Positions 53,286 through 62,286 of a stretch of 64,000 nucleotides of DNA are shown piece after piece. The DNA lies in NCBI RefSeq assembly GCF_001423615.1, contig NZ_LMOU01000001.1, positions 1,646,644 through 1,710,643 on the forward strand, read 5' to 3'. The notes under the pieces are model-generated. The model had not been told where the DNA came from and ran no database searches. It was given only the letters and a program-made list of their open reading frames with translations. The DNA comes from Microbacterium sp. Leaf159. GTDB lineage: Bacteria > Actinomycetota > Actinomycetes > Actinomycetales > Microbacteriaceae. Position numbers and translations under genes: made by a program. Each line of letters opens with the position of its first letter. Position 1 is the stretch's first letter.

Positions 53286-54298
53286 ACCGACCCACCGTCC
53301 GCTTTAGACCGTTGCCGCAACTTCACCTCACGGCTGAACTCGGCGTTATCAATCTTTTCTGTTCCATCCAGCGTCGACCGAAGCGCGGTCAACTGAAGCA
53401 TATTTTTTAATAGCCCGATCTCTCCCCCGGTGAGCGAGTGTAGGTCTCGGGCCGCGCCAAGAATCGCCCCCGGCGTTTGGTCAATCAAGCAGAGGGAGTC
53501 CTCGATAGAGAGCAGGAGATTCCCCCATTCGGTTTGTTGGGCCCTCGTATCGATTCCGTACGGGCCTGCCGTCTGTAGCAGGAACCGTTTGCGCATCTGT
53601 CCCTCTCGAGTCCCGGAGAGTAGACCGGTTGCCTCGACTTCGATACCCGCGAAGACGAACGTGCCGCCACAGCGCTCGGACAGCTGTTTGAGCATGTCGG
53701 AGGCTTCGACGTTCTTCCTCGAAGCCTGGAGATCAAGATGGTGGACATCGTCCACCAGCACCAACTCGGTTCCCGCATGCCTCATTGCGTTCGCAACCAT
53801 TTCAAGAATCCCGCCGTACGTCATACGGGGCTTGACCGGAAGACCATAGAAGCGCGCGAACTCCTGCAACAGCGCCTTCGCGGAGCACTGCGCGGGCACG
53901 GCGACGTAAGCCACGGGGATACGGTGTTCCTTGGCCGCAGGGTGCCCGGTCTTTCTTCTTCTGCGCTCGTGCTCCTTGCCTATCTCAAGCAGAGTCGTCG
54001 TCTTGCCCTGGGCCGGCTGCCCGGAGACGATGACTCCTAGTTGGCCGACCTGTTTATGTTTGTTCAGCATCACTCGCTCCAACACGGCGCGCTGAACTTC
54101 GGTGAACTGCGGAGTCCTAACAAACGCACCCGCCTGTGAGTAGCGGGCACGCTCATCGTTGTAGTGCTCACGCTCCTCTTGAGATAGGCGCCGAAGTTCG
54201 TCTCGATCGATTTGTGCGGGGCGGACGTAGTTTGCGTCGACATACTCGCGCCAGCCTTCTTTAGTTCCGATGTCGCGCAGACTGTTCTCTTCCATCAC
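53282..54298 (-). CDS. tniB: TniB/TnsC AAA+ transposition ATPase
   Basis: A 338-residue AAA+ ATPase. Walker A is GQPAQGKTT (residues 93-101), Walker B is LVLVDDVHHL (about 179-188), and a sensor-like FVFAGIE follows. It links the target-bound TniQ with the transposase and controls immunity and target choice. The start is GTG 54298 or ATG 54295, both overlapping the tnsB stop. Length fits the TniB group better than the longer TnsC of Tn7. Confidence 0.92.
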   Translation of the reverse strand: MMEENSLRDIGTKEGWREYVDANYVRPAQIDRDELRRLSQEEREHYNDERARYSQAGAFVRTPQFTEVQRAVLERVMLNKHKQVGQLGVIVSGQPAQGKTTTLLEIGKEHERRRRKTGHPAAKEHRIPVAYVAVPAQCSAKALLQEFARFYGLPVKPRMTYGGILEMVANAMRHAGTELVLVDDVHHLDLQASRKNVEASDMLKQLSERCGGTFVFAGIEVEATGLLSGTREGQMRKRFLLQTAGPYGIDTRAQQTEWGNLLLSIEDSLCLIDQTPGAILGAARDLHSLTGGEIGLLKNMLQLTALRSTLDGTEKIDNAEFSREVKLRQRSKADGGSV

Positions 54299-56292
54299 TT
54301 GTCCTCTAGTCTCGACCGAACGCCGTCCATCTCGTCACTGGTCAACTCGAACCCGCCGCTGCTAGGCCAGGCCGAGTCTTCAGCAGCCTCGTCGACGTCA
54401 TCAAACTCGGAAAGCTCATCCGGCGCAGGCTCGACCTTCAGAAGGTTCATCGGATCAGCAGCGACGACCTTCGCACGAACAGCAGCGTTAGAGCGTTTCG
54501 TGCGGTTCCCAGTGGCTGCGAAGTCACGCATCGCGGCCACCAGGGGTGCAGTGTCCTCCGCATGTGGAGCACCGTGTGCCCTTCGTTGGAACCGCGCTTG
54601 CCGCCAGACTTCTCCCAGCATTGGTGTCTCATGGACATCGTTTGCCCAACGCAGGGGGACAAACTCGCCACCATCATCGAGCCAGACGACGTGCAGGTTG
54701 TAGGGATCCACTCGGATCGACCATTTGCCTTGCTTACTCCGAACGGGAGACTGACGCTGACGGTAGTCGCTGAGCCGTTTGGAGTCGTAGACGCGATGAT
54801 CTATCGTCACGCCATATCTGTTGATGCGTCTTTGGACCGTGGGCAGGAGAGCTATGAAATCGTCACGGTTGAGCGGAATGTGAAGCTCGGGTGCGATTTG
54901 GCGATACGCCCGACACATTTCATTGGGCGACAGGATGAGCGTCGGCTCTAGAGGATCCCGCAGTCCATCGTGGGCGCGAGTCTGCCAATGCACGGCGATC
55001 CAATCCTCGAGAAGCTCCTGCATCTGCGCAATCGTTAACAGTTCGTCAGAGCGGGTCCCAGCGTCCCGTCCGCGATACTCCACGCTCCGACCGACATACC
55101 CCTTCGCGTATTGAAGGAAGAGGGAGGCAACGGAGCCGAAAGTTCGCTCGACGTGCGCTTTGTCGGTTGGCGTATACGGGGCAGATGTATTGAGCGAGAT
55201 ACCGAGACGTTGGCACACCGCGCGGAAGTGTGTCGACAAGTAGGCGCGACCGTTGTCGGTCGTGATGGTCTCTGGGAAGATGAATGGCTGTTCGAGGCGA
55301 AGGCGCTCGTACTTCTCTTGGCCCGTGAGCGTTGCGCCTGCCCAAGCCGTGGAGATGAGTCGGCGGGTTTCCCTTGCCCCCTCCGGTCTGCGCCCGTACG
55401 GCACTAGGGCTCGGGCGAGGACAACGACGAGATCCATGCTCTTGGTTCCGACAGGCCTGAGCACGGCGGAGAGGATGGATCGCGTTGCGACATCGACCAT
55501 GATGGTGAGCTCGGGCCGTGCCACCTGGCTCGCATCAATCCGGACCATTACGTCGAGTACCGTGCTGTCAATCTGCACATGTTCACCGGGGCGCAATATC
55601 GAGCGACGACCGAAGACCTCGTCGGGGCTTAGCGACAACGATTCCCGAGTCTTTGCCGAGCCGAACGAATGCCGTCCCCGTTCTTCAGTACTCAGCAGGC
55701 GGTAGAACGTGGCGCGACTCGGCATCTTGACGTCGGTTCCATGCTGGCGCCGGACGCGGACGGCTACCTGATCCATAACCGCACCCTTCGTGACGGTCGA
55801 GGCCCGTGCGCGGCTCGCAAGGACTGCGTTAAGAGCCTCGATCACACGAGCGTCGATCGAGCTATTCCGTCTCCGCGTTGGCGGACCACCACGAGTGATG
55901 AGCCCGCCGGGCCCTTGCTCGTGAAGCACTCTCATTTTCCGCCAGACAGTCCGCGCGGAGACTGGCTTGCCGAGTTCACCAGTGAGTCGTTCCGCCTCTC
56001 GGCTGACCGCGCCGCTAAGCGTGCCGTGGGACCGAGCGGCCACCTCGAGCCGGTCAAGAGCTTCGCACCACAACCGGAGTTCTTCGTCGCCCTCGTACTC
56101 GTCGGTATCAGGAGCCGGCCTCCACCCGCCCAACGCTGACGTCTGATGTTCAGCAGTCCTGCTGAGTTCATCTGTGTCTACTTCCATCTCATCGCCGTTG
56201 TCGTCCCGAAGGGTGACTGCAAGAGCTTGGACGGCAATGACGTTGTATGCGGCTCCGCGCCAGGTGATCCGTTCGCCTGCTCTGATCTTCAT
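54295..56292 (-). CDS. tnsB: TnsB/TniA DDE transposase
   Basis: A 665-residue retroviral-integrase-fold transposase. The catalytic acids are Asp242 (HVQIDSTVLD), Asp346 (TITTDNGRAY) and Glu382 (KAHVERTFGS), a DD35E spacing. Helix-turn-helix DNA-binding domains occupy about residues 90-205, and a Mu-type C-terminal beta domain follows the core (around 470-560). It binds the end repeats and joins 3' ends to target DNA. It overlaps tnsA and tniB by four bases each, so the subunits are produced together. Confidence 0.95.
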   Translation of the reverse strand: MKIRAGERITWRGAAYNVIAVQALAVTLRDDNGDEMEVDTDELSRTAEHQTSALGGWRPAPDTDEYEGDEELRLWCEALDRLEVAARSHGTLSGAVSREAERLTGELGKPVSARTVWRKMRVLHEQGPGGLITRGGPPTRRRNSSIDARVIEALNAVLASRARASTVTKGAVMDQVAVRVRRQHGTDVKMPSRATFYRLLSTEERGRHSFGSAKTRESLSLSPDEVFGRRSILRPGEHVQIDSTVLDVMVRIDASQVARPELTIMVDVATRSILSAVLRPVGTKSMDLVVVLARALVPYGRRPEGARETRRLISTAWAGATLTGQEKYERLRLEQPFIFPETITTDNGRAYLSTHFRAVCQRLGISLNTSAPYTPTDKAHVERTFGSVASLFLQYAKGYVGRSVEYRGRDAGTRSDELLTIAQMQELLEDWIAVHWQTRAHDGLRDPLEPTLILSPNEMCRAYRQIAPELHIPLNRDDFIALLPTVQRRINRYGVTIDHRVYDSKRLSDYRQRQSPVRSKQGKWSIRVDPYNLHVVWLDDGGEFVPLRWANDVHETPMLGEVWRQARFQRRAHGAPHAEDTAPLVAAMRDFAATGNRTKRSNAAVRAKVVAADPMNLLKVEPAPDELSEFDDVDEAAEDSAWPSSGGFELTSDEMDGVRSRLEDK

Positions 56293-57029
56293 CGACCGTC
56301 CTCCCAGCTAAGCGTGGTTGTCAGCGCCAGTGGCTGCGCTAGGTCGGCTGCGAGTGTTCCTCGCCAGACGAGCGAGTAGCACTGTCCGAAGGCTTCGGGC
56401 GTGCCGCCCAGCAAGGAAACGGCGTCATCCAGTGTGCCTATGAAGCCGCGGAGTCGCCGCGCCGACTCGTCCGTCGCCCACGGGGCGTGCCGATACCGCA
56501 TCAGAAACCTAAGATTGGACTCACGTACGCGGGAATCCTCAGAGAACACGACGTATCGCCAGCCGACCTCTCGACACATTTGAGCCGTGCGATCAAACTG
56601 CTCTCGAGCACGGCCATCGATCCGGCTCAGAGGTTTGACGTCGACGACGACGCCGCTCCCATCGTCGCAACGTACGAAATAGTCCGGGGCATGGGGAGGA
56701 CGATCGTCCCGAGCCCAGTGAACCCACATCGGCTGGCTAGCCACCCCCACCACACCTGGCGTCCGGTCTAACTCGGCCAGGAACGAACGCTCGGCGAGTG
56801 ATTCGAATCCGATGTGCCTTCGCACACTGTCCATGAAGAACAGTCCGGAGTAGTGGCGCTTGCCCGGCCAGGTCGGAAACGCCCGTACTGGTTCGCAGGT
56901 TTCGAACGGAACATCGCATGCGTCTGCAACATCGACCTCGAGCCGATCATCCCGAAGTTGATATTCGACTCGCTGGGGCAGACGCGCGGTTTGAGTTTCT
57001 GAGAGTGGCCAGGAAAGGGAAAGCAGCAT
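56289..57029 (-). CDS. tnsA: TnsA-like endonuclease subunit
   Basis: A 246-residue PD-(D/E)xK nuclease. The catalytic set is Glu76 or Glu80 (FESLAERSF), Asp116 (HAPDYFV) and the DVK motif with Lys132 (VVVDVKP), spaced like the active site of Tn7 TnsA. It cuts the 5' ends of the transposon and so makes cut-and-paste transposition possible, unlike TnsA-less elements that form cointegrates. It is the first gene of the operon, with the end repeats about 165 bases upstream, so its promoter probably lies in the transposon end. Confidence 0.9.
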   Translation of the reverse strand: MLLSLSWPLSETQTARLPQRVEYQLRDDRLEVDVADACDVPFETCEPVRAFPTWPGKRHYSGLFFMDSVRRHIGFESLAERSFLAELDRTPGVVGVASQPMWVHWARDDRPPHAPDYFVRCDDGSGVVVDVKPLSRIDGRAREQFDRTAQMCREVGWRYVVFSEDSRVRESNLRFLMRYRHAPWATDESARRLRGFIGTLDDAVSLLGGTPEAFGQCYSLVWRGTLAADLAQPLALTTTLSWEDGR

Positions 57030-57193
57030 GACGCGACCAATCGACGAACAACAAGGAGTGTTCGTCCGGCGGCGTAAGACGAGTCAGATGGAACCCGCCC
57101 CTGCCTCCCCTGGCGGCGAGGTAAGAGATTAAATGAGTCCACCCGCGAGAAACATACGACTCGACGGGGTTCTCGGGCTGCGACACGCCCCAA

Positions 57194-57272
57194 CAGTGCC
57201 AAGCGAGTGAGACTGTGCTGCGTCCGCGAGAATCTGTGCCAACCGGGCGAGACTGTGCCAACCGCGATGAGA
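57194..57272. repeat. Four abutting TnsB-site-like repeats, right end of the element
   Basis: Four units lie directly next to each other: CAGTGCCAAGCGAGTGAGA (57194-57212), a CTGTGCTGCGTCC-type unit of 21 bases (57213-57233), CTGTGCCAACCGGGCGAGA (57234-57252) and CTGTGCCAACCGCGATGAGA (57253-57272). The shared pattern is CTGTGCCAACCG then GAGA. Four closely packed sites on the tnsA side mirror the right end of Tn7. Six bases further out, the minus strand begins TGTCCC, a likely terminus. Confidence 0.75.
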
Positions 57273-57416
57273 AGGGACACCGATCACGGACCCCGAACAT
57301 TTTCGTGACCAAACCGTTGCATTCGTTACCTCGCCGTTATAGAGTGATCGCACGGTGAATGTTTGCTGTGGCATACACCGCATGTGATTGCAGGACACTC
57401 TTGGTGCAAGGGACAA

Positions 57417-57449
57417 GGGCCGGTCGGGAGCCTCTCCGACCGGCCCTTT
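57417..57449 (+). terminator. Orphan terminator between the transposon and marR
   Basis: GGGCCGGTCGG (57417-57427) pairs perfectly with CCGACCGGCCC (57436-57446), followed by TTT. No plus-strand gene ends before it, since the transposon genes point away. It may end an unrecognised small transcript, or be the remains of a chromosomal gene or RNA that was separated or lost on the left. A weak promoter-like TATAGA is near 57338. Confidence 0.75.
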
Positions 57450-57472
57450 ACTGTTGCCAGTACGCTGTTCCC

Positions 57473-57901
57473 ATGACCGATCGCAAGCTCGCCCTCGAGG
57501 CCTGGGAGAGCCTGTTCCGCGCGCAGCACGAGCTGTTCACCGAGATGAACGCGGACTTCGAGGACACGGATCTCGGCCAGGCCGAGTACGACGTGCTGCT
57601 CACCGTCACCCGCTCCCCCGGAATGTCCGCGCGACTGCGCGACGTGACCGCGAACATGCTCATCAGCCAGCCGAGTGTCTCGCGACTGATCGACCGCATG
57701 GTCTCCCGCGACCTCGTCTCGAAGTGCCCCGACCCCGATGACGGACGCGGCGCACTGATCAGGGCGACGGATGCCGGCGCCAAGGCGTTCCGCAGCATCG
57801 CGACCGTGCACGGTCGATCGATCGCCGAGCGGATGTCGCGCCTCGACGACGCCGAGCTGCAGACGCTCCGCGACCTGGCCGAGAAGCTCCGGGCTCGCTG
57901 A
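57473..57901 (+). CDS. MarR-family regulator
   Basis: A 142-residue winged-helix regulator. The recognition part is MLISQPSVSRLIDRMVSRDL and the wing contains DPDDGRGALI. The start is ATG 57473; the longer frame crosses the terminator upstream. It is followed by the SPFH gene after 124 bases on the same strand, but nothing shows a functional link. It is the first chromosomal gene to the right of the transposon. Confidence 0.9.
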   Translation: MTDRKLALEAWESLFRAQHELFTEMNADFEDTDLGQAEYDVLLTVTRSPGMSARLRDVTANMLISQPSVSRLIDRMVSRDLVSKCPDPDDGRGALIRATDAGAKAFRSIATVHGRSIAERMSRLDDAELQTLRDLAEKLRAR

Positions 57902-58025
57902 CCTTTCCCTCCGCACCACGGCCCCGACGGCCTCCCTCGATTTCTGGCAGGGTGGAGCGTGAACGCCCGCGCGGCCGCGCCGGCATCCAAGACCGCCCCC
58001 TCGGGGGGAACCAGGGAGGTCATCC

Positions 58026-59630
58026 ATGGAGATCGCCGGAATCGTCGGCATCCTCGTCATCGTCGGAATCGCAGTCGTCGTCGCCGTCGTCGTCCTGCTC
58101 ATCCTGCTGCTGTTCGCACGCAGCTGGATCAAGGTCGCGCGCGCCGATGAGGCGCTCGTCATCTCGGGACGCAAGCAGAAGGTGGCACGCGCTGTCATCG
58201 GAGCGGACGGCTCGACCAGAGACGAGATGTCGGAGTCGCCCGTCACGGTCATCGTGAACGGCAAGTCGCTGGTGAACCCCATCACGCAGCGCCACGAGAT
58301 CATCTCGCTGCGCTCGCGCCAGGTCTCGCTCAACGCCGAGGCCCAGTCGCTCGACAGCGTCACGCTCAACGTCGACGGCGTCGCGATCGTGAAGATCGGC
58401 TCCGACCCCATCCTCGTGCGCCGCGCCGCCGAGCGTTTCGCCTCGCAGGACAAGGCCATCGAGCAGTTCACCACCGAGCAGCTCGAAGGTGCGCTCCGCG
58501 GCATCGTCGCGACGCTCTCGGTCGTCGAGCTCATGCGCGAGCGCAAGAAGTTCTCCGACCAGATCGCCGCCGACGTCTCGCAGGAGCTCGCCGAGCAGGG
58601 TCTGATCCTGGACTCGTTCCAGATCAAGGGCATCACCGACAAGGTCGGCTACATCCAGTCGCTCGGTGCTCCCGAGATCCAGGCGAAGCGTCAGTCGGCG
58701 GAGATCTCGCAGACCAACGCCGACCGTGCGATCAACCAGAAGAACATCGCCAACCAGGAAGCCAACCTGATCGAGCAGACTGCGCTCGACACCAACACGG
58801 CGAACTCCAACGCCGGCATCGGCCGCGCGCGCGCCGAGGCAGAGCAGGCCGAGAACCTCGCCCGCGAGCAGGCTCAGCAGGCCGTTCTGCAGCAGCAGGC
58901 CGAGAACCGCCAGGCTCAGCTCGACGCCGACGTCAAGCGCGTCGCCGACGCCCAGCGGTACGAGGCAGAGACCCGCGCCCAGGCCGAGCTCTACACGCGT
59001 GAGCGTGCTGCCGAGGCCGGCGCGATCGAGCAGGTCAAGCAGGCCGAGGCCCGCACCCGCATCGCCGAGCAGCAGGCACAGGCCGACAAGGCCAAGGCCG
59101 ACGGTGAGGCCGCAGCCGCGATCGCCCGTGCGACCGGTGAGGCCGACGCCCTGCGCGCCCAGGCCGAGGCGGAGTCCGAGGCTCGTCGTCTGCGGGCGAA
59201 CGCCGAGGCCGACGCCATCCGCGCCGAGGGTGAGGCGCGAGCCGCAGCCGTCGAGGCCGAGGCGAAGGCCATCGCGTCGAACCAGGATGCGTTCCTGTCG
59301 CAGCGCGTTCTCGACACCCTGCCGTCGATCATGGCCGAGTTCTCGAAGGGCTACGCCGCGATCGGCAGCGTCTCGATCATCGGAGGTTCGGGCGAAGACG
59401 GTGCGTCGAGCGTCGTCGGCGCCGACAGCGCGAAGGCACTGAAGTCAGTGTTCGACAGCGTCAGCGCGGCGACCGGGCTCGACCTCGCGTCGATCATCCA
59501 GGGTCAGGCCGTGGGCCGGGGAATCGGCGAGGGCGTGGCCGCGGCATCCGCCCCGGCCGGCGCACCGACACGCAGGTCGGCCCCGACCACCCCGCCGCCG
59601 CCGGCACCGCCGGCTCCCGCAGCGGAGTAG
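58026..59630 (+). CDS. Flotillin-like SPFH domain protein
   Basis: A 534-residue membrane-anchored scaffold protein. One N-terminal hydrophobic helix (about residues 4-30) is followed by the SPFH domain (about 35-200), then a long Ala/Glu/Gln-rich coiled coil (about 220-430) rich in AEAEA-type repeats, and a flexible Pro/Ala end. Flotillins organise membrane microdomains and influence cell-wall and membrane-protein assembly. The start is ATG 58026 behind GGGAGG. The coiled coil is typical in length. Confidence 0.92.
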   Translation: MEIAGIVGILVIVGIAVVVAVVVLLILLLFARSWIKVARADEALVISGRKQKVARAVIGADGSTRDEMSESPVTVIVNGKSLVNPITQRHEIISLRSRQVSLNAEAQSLDSVTLNVDGVAIVKIGSDPILVRRAAERFASQDKAIEQFTTEQLEGALRGIVATLSVVELMRERKKFSDQIAADVSQELAEQGLILDSFQIKGITDKVGYIQSLGAPEIQAKRQSAEISQTNADRAINQKNIANQEANLIEQTALDTNTANSNAGIGRARAEAEQAENLAREQAQQAVLQQQAENRQAQLDADVKRVADAQRYEAETRAQAELYTRERAAEAGAIEQVKQAEARTRIAEQQAQADKAKADGEAAAAIARATGEADALRAQAEAESEARRLRANAEADAIRAEGEARAAAVEAEAKAIASNQDAFLSQRVLDTLPSIMAEFSKGYAAIGSVSIIGGSGEDGASSVVGADSAKALKSVFDSVSAATGLDLASIIQGQAVGRGIGEGVAAASAPAGAPTRRSAPTTPPPPAPPAPAAE

Positions 59631-59719
59631 TCAGCACACAGCACACAGCGGATGCCGCGGCCGGATCGGTCGCGGCATCCGTCGTCTCCGGGCTCATCGA
59701 GAACGGGCAGACTGGAGGG

Positions 59720-62272
59720 GTGACCACCCCCGCCTTCGACCTCGCCGCCATCGGCGCCGGGCTCTCGTTCGCGGACGCTCTCGACGACCTCTCCGCAGCG
59801 CTCGATACGAGTGCGTCCGTGGTGGTGAGCGCGCCGCCGGGCACGGGCAAGACCACGCTCGTGCCGCCGCTCGTCGCATCGAGGTCGACCGGTCGCGTGA
59901 TCGTCACTCAGCCCCGCCGTGTCGCCGCCCGCGCGGCCGCCCGGCGACTCGCCCACCTCGACCGCACCCCACTCGGCACCCGCGTGGGCTTCACCGTCCG
60001 CGGCGAGCGCTCCGCAGGACCCGAGACCTTGATCGAGTTCGTCACGGCCGGCGTGCTCCTGCGGCGGATGCTCGATGATCCAGGGCTCGACGGCGTGAGC
60101 GCCGTGATCATCGACGAGGTGCACGAGCGGGCACTCGAGACCGACCTTCTGATCGGCCTGCTCTCGGAGGTCCGTGAGCTGCGGGACGACCTGACGGTCA
60201 TCGCCATGTCCGCCACCCTCGACGCGCCTCGCATCTCGGCCGTCCTCGGCACCGACGACCTTCCCGCACCGATCATCGACCACGATGTCCCCGCCTTCCC
60301 GCTCACGGAACGCTGGGCGCCGAGCCCCGGGCCGCGACTCGATGAGCGCGGGGTCACCTGGGGTTTCCTCGATCACATCGCCGCGACCACGGCATCCGCC
60401 GCCAGGGAGGTCACCCGAGAAGATCCTCGGGCCGACGCGCTGGTCTTCGCTCCGGGTGCCCGCGAGGTCTCCGAGATCGCCCGTCGCCTCCGCAGCACGA
60501 GCGACGCGTTCGATGTGCGCGAGCTGCACGGACAGATCCCCGCGGCAGAGCAGGATGCCGTGATCCGCGGCCGCGCACCGGACGCCGCGCCGCGCATCAT
60601 CGTCACGACGTCGCTCGCCGAGTCATCTCTCACCGTGCCGGGCGTGCGCTTGGTCGTGGACAGCTGCCTGTCCAGGCATCCGCAGCGCGACGCCGCACGC
60701 GGCATGACGGGTCTGGTGACCACCGCCGCCTCCCGCTCGTCGTGCGTGCAGCGTGCGGGGCGCGCCACCCGCCAGGGCCCCGGCACCGTGATCCGCTGCG
60801 TCGACGAGCGCACCTATGCGGCCGCTCCTGTGCGTCCGGCCCCCGAGATCGCGGTGACAGACCTCGCGGATGCCGCTCTATTGCTCGCCTGCTGGGGTGC
60901 CTCCGGCGGCGCCGGCCTGCGGATGATCGACCCGCTGCCCGCCCCGAACCTGGCCGATGCGCTCGCCGTGCTCCAGGGGCTCGGCGCGATCGACGACGAG
61001 GGTCGAGTCACCGCGGAGGGGCGCATCCTGGCGCGCATCCCGACCGACCCCCGACTCGCCCGCGCTCTCCGCGACGGCAGTCCGGCGGTCGGGGCGCGGC
61101 TCGCGGCCGAGGTCGTCGCGCTCTTGGGTGGCGACCTGCGTATCGCCGAGGCCGACGTCGCCCAGTCGATCATCGCCCTTCGTGGCGGTCGGTCTCCGGA
61201 CGCCCGCCGATGGCGCAGCGACGCCGATCGCCTCGAGCGCATGGTCCGCCCCGCGCCGGGGGTCCGCTCGGATCTCGACGGGGTCGGCCTCGTGATCGCT
61301 CTCGCCTTCCCCGAGCGCATCGCCCACCGCGTCGAGCGCACCTCCGAGGGCGCGACTTTCCTGCTCGCATCCGGCACCCGTGCAGGCGTGCGCGGTCCGC
61401 TCGCGGCGGTCGAGTGGCTCGCCGTCGCCGACGTCGCCCGCGCCTCGGCCCGTGCGGCAGCGGGATCCGGCGCGATCATCCGCTCCGCGGCCGTGCTCAC
61501 CGAGGCGCAGATCGAGCGCGCCGCGAGTCATCTCATGACCGACCGCGTCGAAGCGGAGTTCACCGGCGGTCGGGTCCAGGCTCGTCGCGAACGCCGCATC
61601 GGTGCGATCCTGCGCTCCTCGGCGCCGGTGCGCGCATCGGCCCAGGAGGGTCGCGATGCCGTGCGCCGCGCGATCCGACGAGGCGGACTCGGCATGTTGT
61701 CGTGGTCCGAGGGCGCAGACGCCCTGCGCCGCCGTCTGGCTCTGCTTCGACGCGAGATCGGCGATCCCTGGCCCGACGTGTCGGATGCCGGGCTGATCGA
61801 GGCCCTCGATGCCTGGCTCGCGCCGGAGCTCGACGCCCTCGCGGGTGGCGCGCCCGTGAGCCGCCTGGATCTGGCGTCGGCTCTTCGCCGGCTGCTCCCC
61901 TGGCCCGAGGCCGCACGGCTCGACGAGCTCGTCCCTGACCGGCTGGAGGTGCCCACCGGTTCCCGCATCCGCATCGACTACCCGCCGCACGATGATGCGA
62001 CCGCGCGCCCTGTCGTCGCCGTGAAGCTGCAGGAGTGCTTCGGTTGGGCCGAGACGCCGCGGCTGGTCGACGGACGGGTGCCGGTGCTGTTCCATCTGCT
62101 GTCCCCCGCACGGCGACCGCTCGCGGTGACCGACGACCTCGCGTCGTTCTGGTCGGGCCCGTACTCCCAGGTGCGCGCCGAGATGCGCGGGCGCTACCCG
62201 AAGCATCCGTGGCCGGAGGACCCCTGGGCCGCGGTGCCGACCAGGCACACCAAGAACCGCTCCGCGCGCTGA
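59720..62272 (+). CDS. hrpB: ATP-dependent helicase HrpB
   Basis: An 850-residue DEAH/DExH-box RNA-helicase-like protein. Motif I is PPGTGKTTL (about residues 40-48), motif II DEVH in IIDEVHERAL, motif III SAT in IAMSATLD and motif VI QRAGRATRQGPG. The C-terminal HrpB-specific domain extends to the end. The start is GTG 59720 close behind GGAGG. HrpB proteins are common in bacteria with a poorly known role in RNA processing. Context adds nothing specific. Confidence 0.94.
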   Translation: MTTPAFDLAAIGAGLSFADALDDLSAALDTSASVVVSAPPGTGKTTLVPPLVASRSTGRVIVTQPRRVAARAAARRLAHLDRTPLGTRVGFTVRGERSAGPETLIEFVTAGVLLRRMLDDPGLDGVSAVIIDEVHERALETDLLIGLLSEVRELRDDLTVIAMSATLDAPRISAVLGTDDLPAPIIDHDVPAFPLTERWAPSPGPRLDERGVTWGFLDHIAATTASAAREVTREDPRADALVFAPGAREVSEIARRLRSTSDAFDVRELHGQIPAAEQDAVIRGRAPDAAPRIIVTTSLAESSLTVPGVRLVVDSCLSRHPQRDAARGMTGLVTTAASRSSCVQRAGRATRQGPGTVIRCVDERTYAAAPVRPAPEIAVTDLADAALLLACWGASGGAGLRMIDPLPAPNLADALAVLQGLGAIDDEGRVTAEGRILARIPTDPRLARALRDGSPAVGARLAAEVVALLGGDLRIAEADVAQSIIALRGGRSPDARRWRSDADRLERMVRPAPGVRSDLDGVGLVIALAFPERIAHRVERTSEGATFLLASGTRAGVRGPLAAVEWLAVADVARASARAAAGSGAIIRSAAVLTEAQIERAASHLMTDRVEAEFTGGRVQARRERRIGAILRSSAPVRASAQEGRDAVRRAIRRGGLGMLSWSEGADALRRRLALLRREIGDPWPDVSDAGLIEALDAWLAPELDALAGGAPVSRLDLASALRRLLPWPEAARLDELVPDRLEVPTGSRIRIDYPPHDDATARPVVAVKLQECFGWAETPRLVDGRVPVLFHLLSPARRPLAVTDDLASFWSGPYSQVRAEMRGRYPKHPWPEDPWAAVPTRHTKNRSAR

Positions 62273-62286
62273 GTGACAGTCGAGCC

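Larger units (their letters stand above)
51951..57278. mobile_element. Compact Tn7-like transposon
   Basis: A block of four overlapping minus-strand genes (tnsA, tnsB, tniB/tnsC, tniQ) with a repeat-rich end next to tnsA, as in Tn7. The right border is placed at about 57278, where the minus strand starts TGTCCC ahead of the repeats; the left border is set at the end of the tRNA fragment and is uncertain. No cargo gene, Cas gene or CRISPR array is present. The strict four-gene overlap suggests a functional operon, but no matching left-end repeats were found, so mobility is unproven. Confidence 0.7.

Noticed and set aside
51951..57450. A CRISPR-associated (CAST-type) transposon
   Set aside because: No Cas gene and no spacer-repeat array is present. 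The only tandem repeats abut each other without spacers and lie where TnsB sites are expected.
57338..57450. A small protein upstream of the marR start in the same frame
   Set aside because: The frame runs through a perfect terminator hairpin and has no ribosome site; the MarR domain begins at ATG 57473.
58800..59300. A nucleotide repeat array in the flotillin-like gene
   Set aside because: The repetition reflects Ala/Glu-rich coiled-coil codons of the SPFH protein and is not a separate DNA element.
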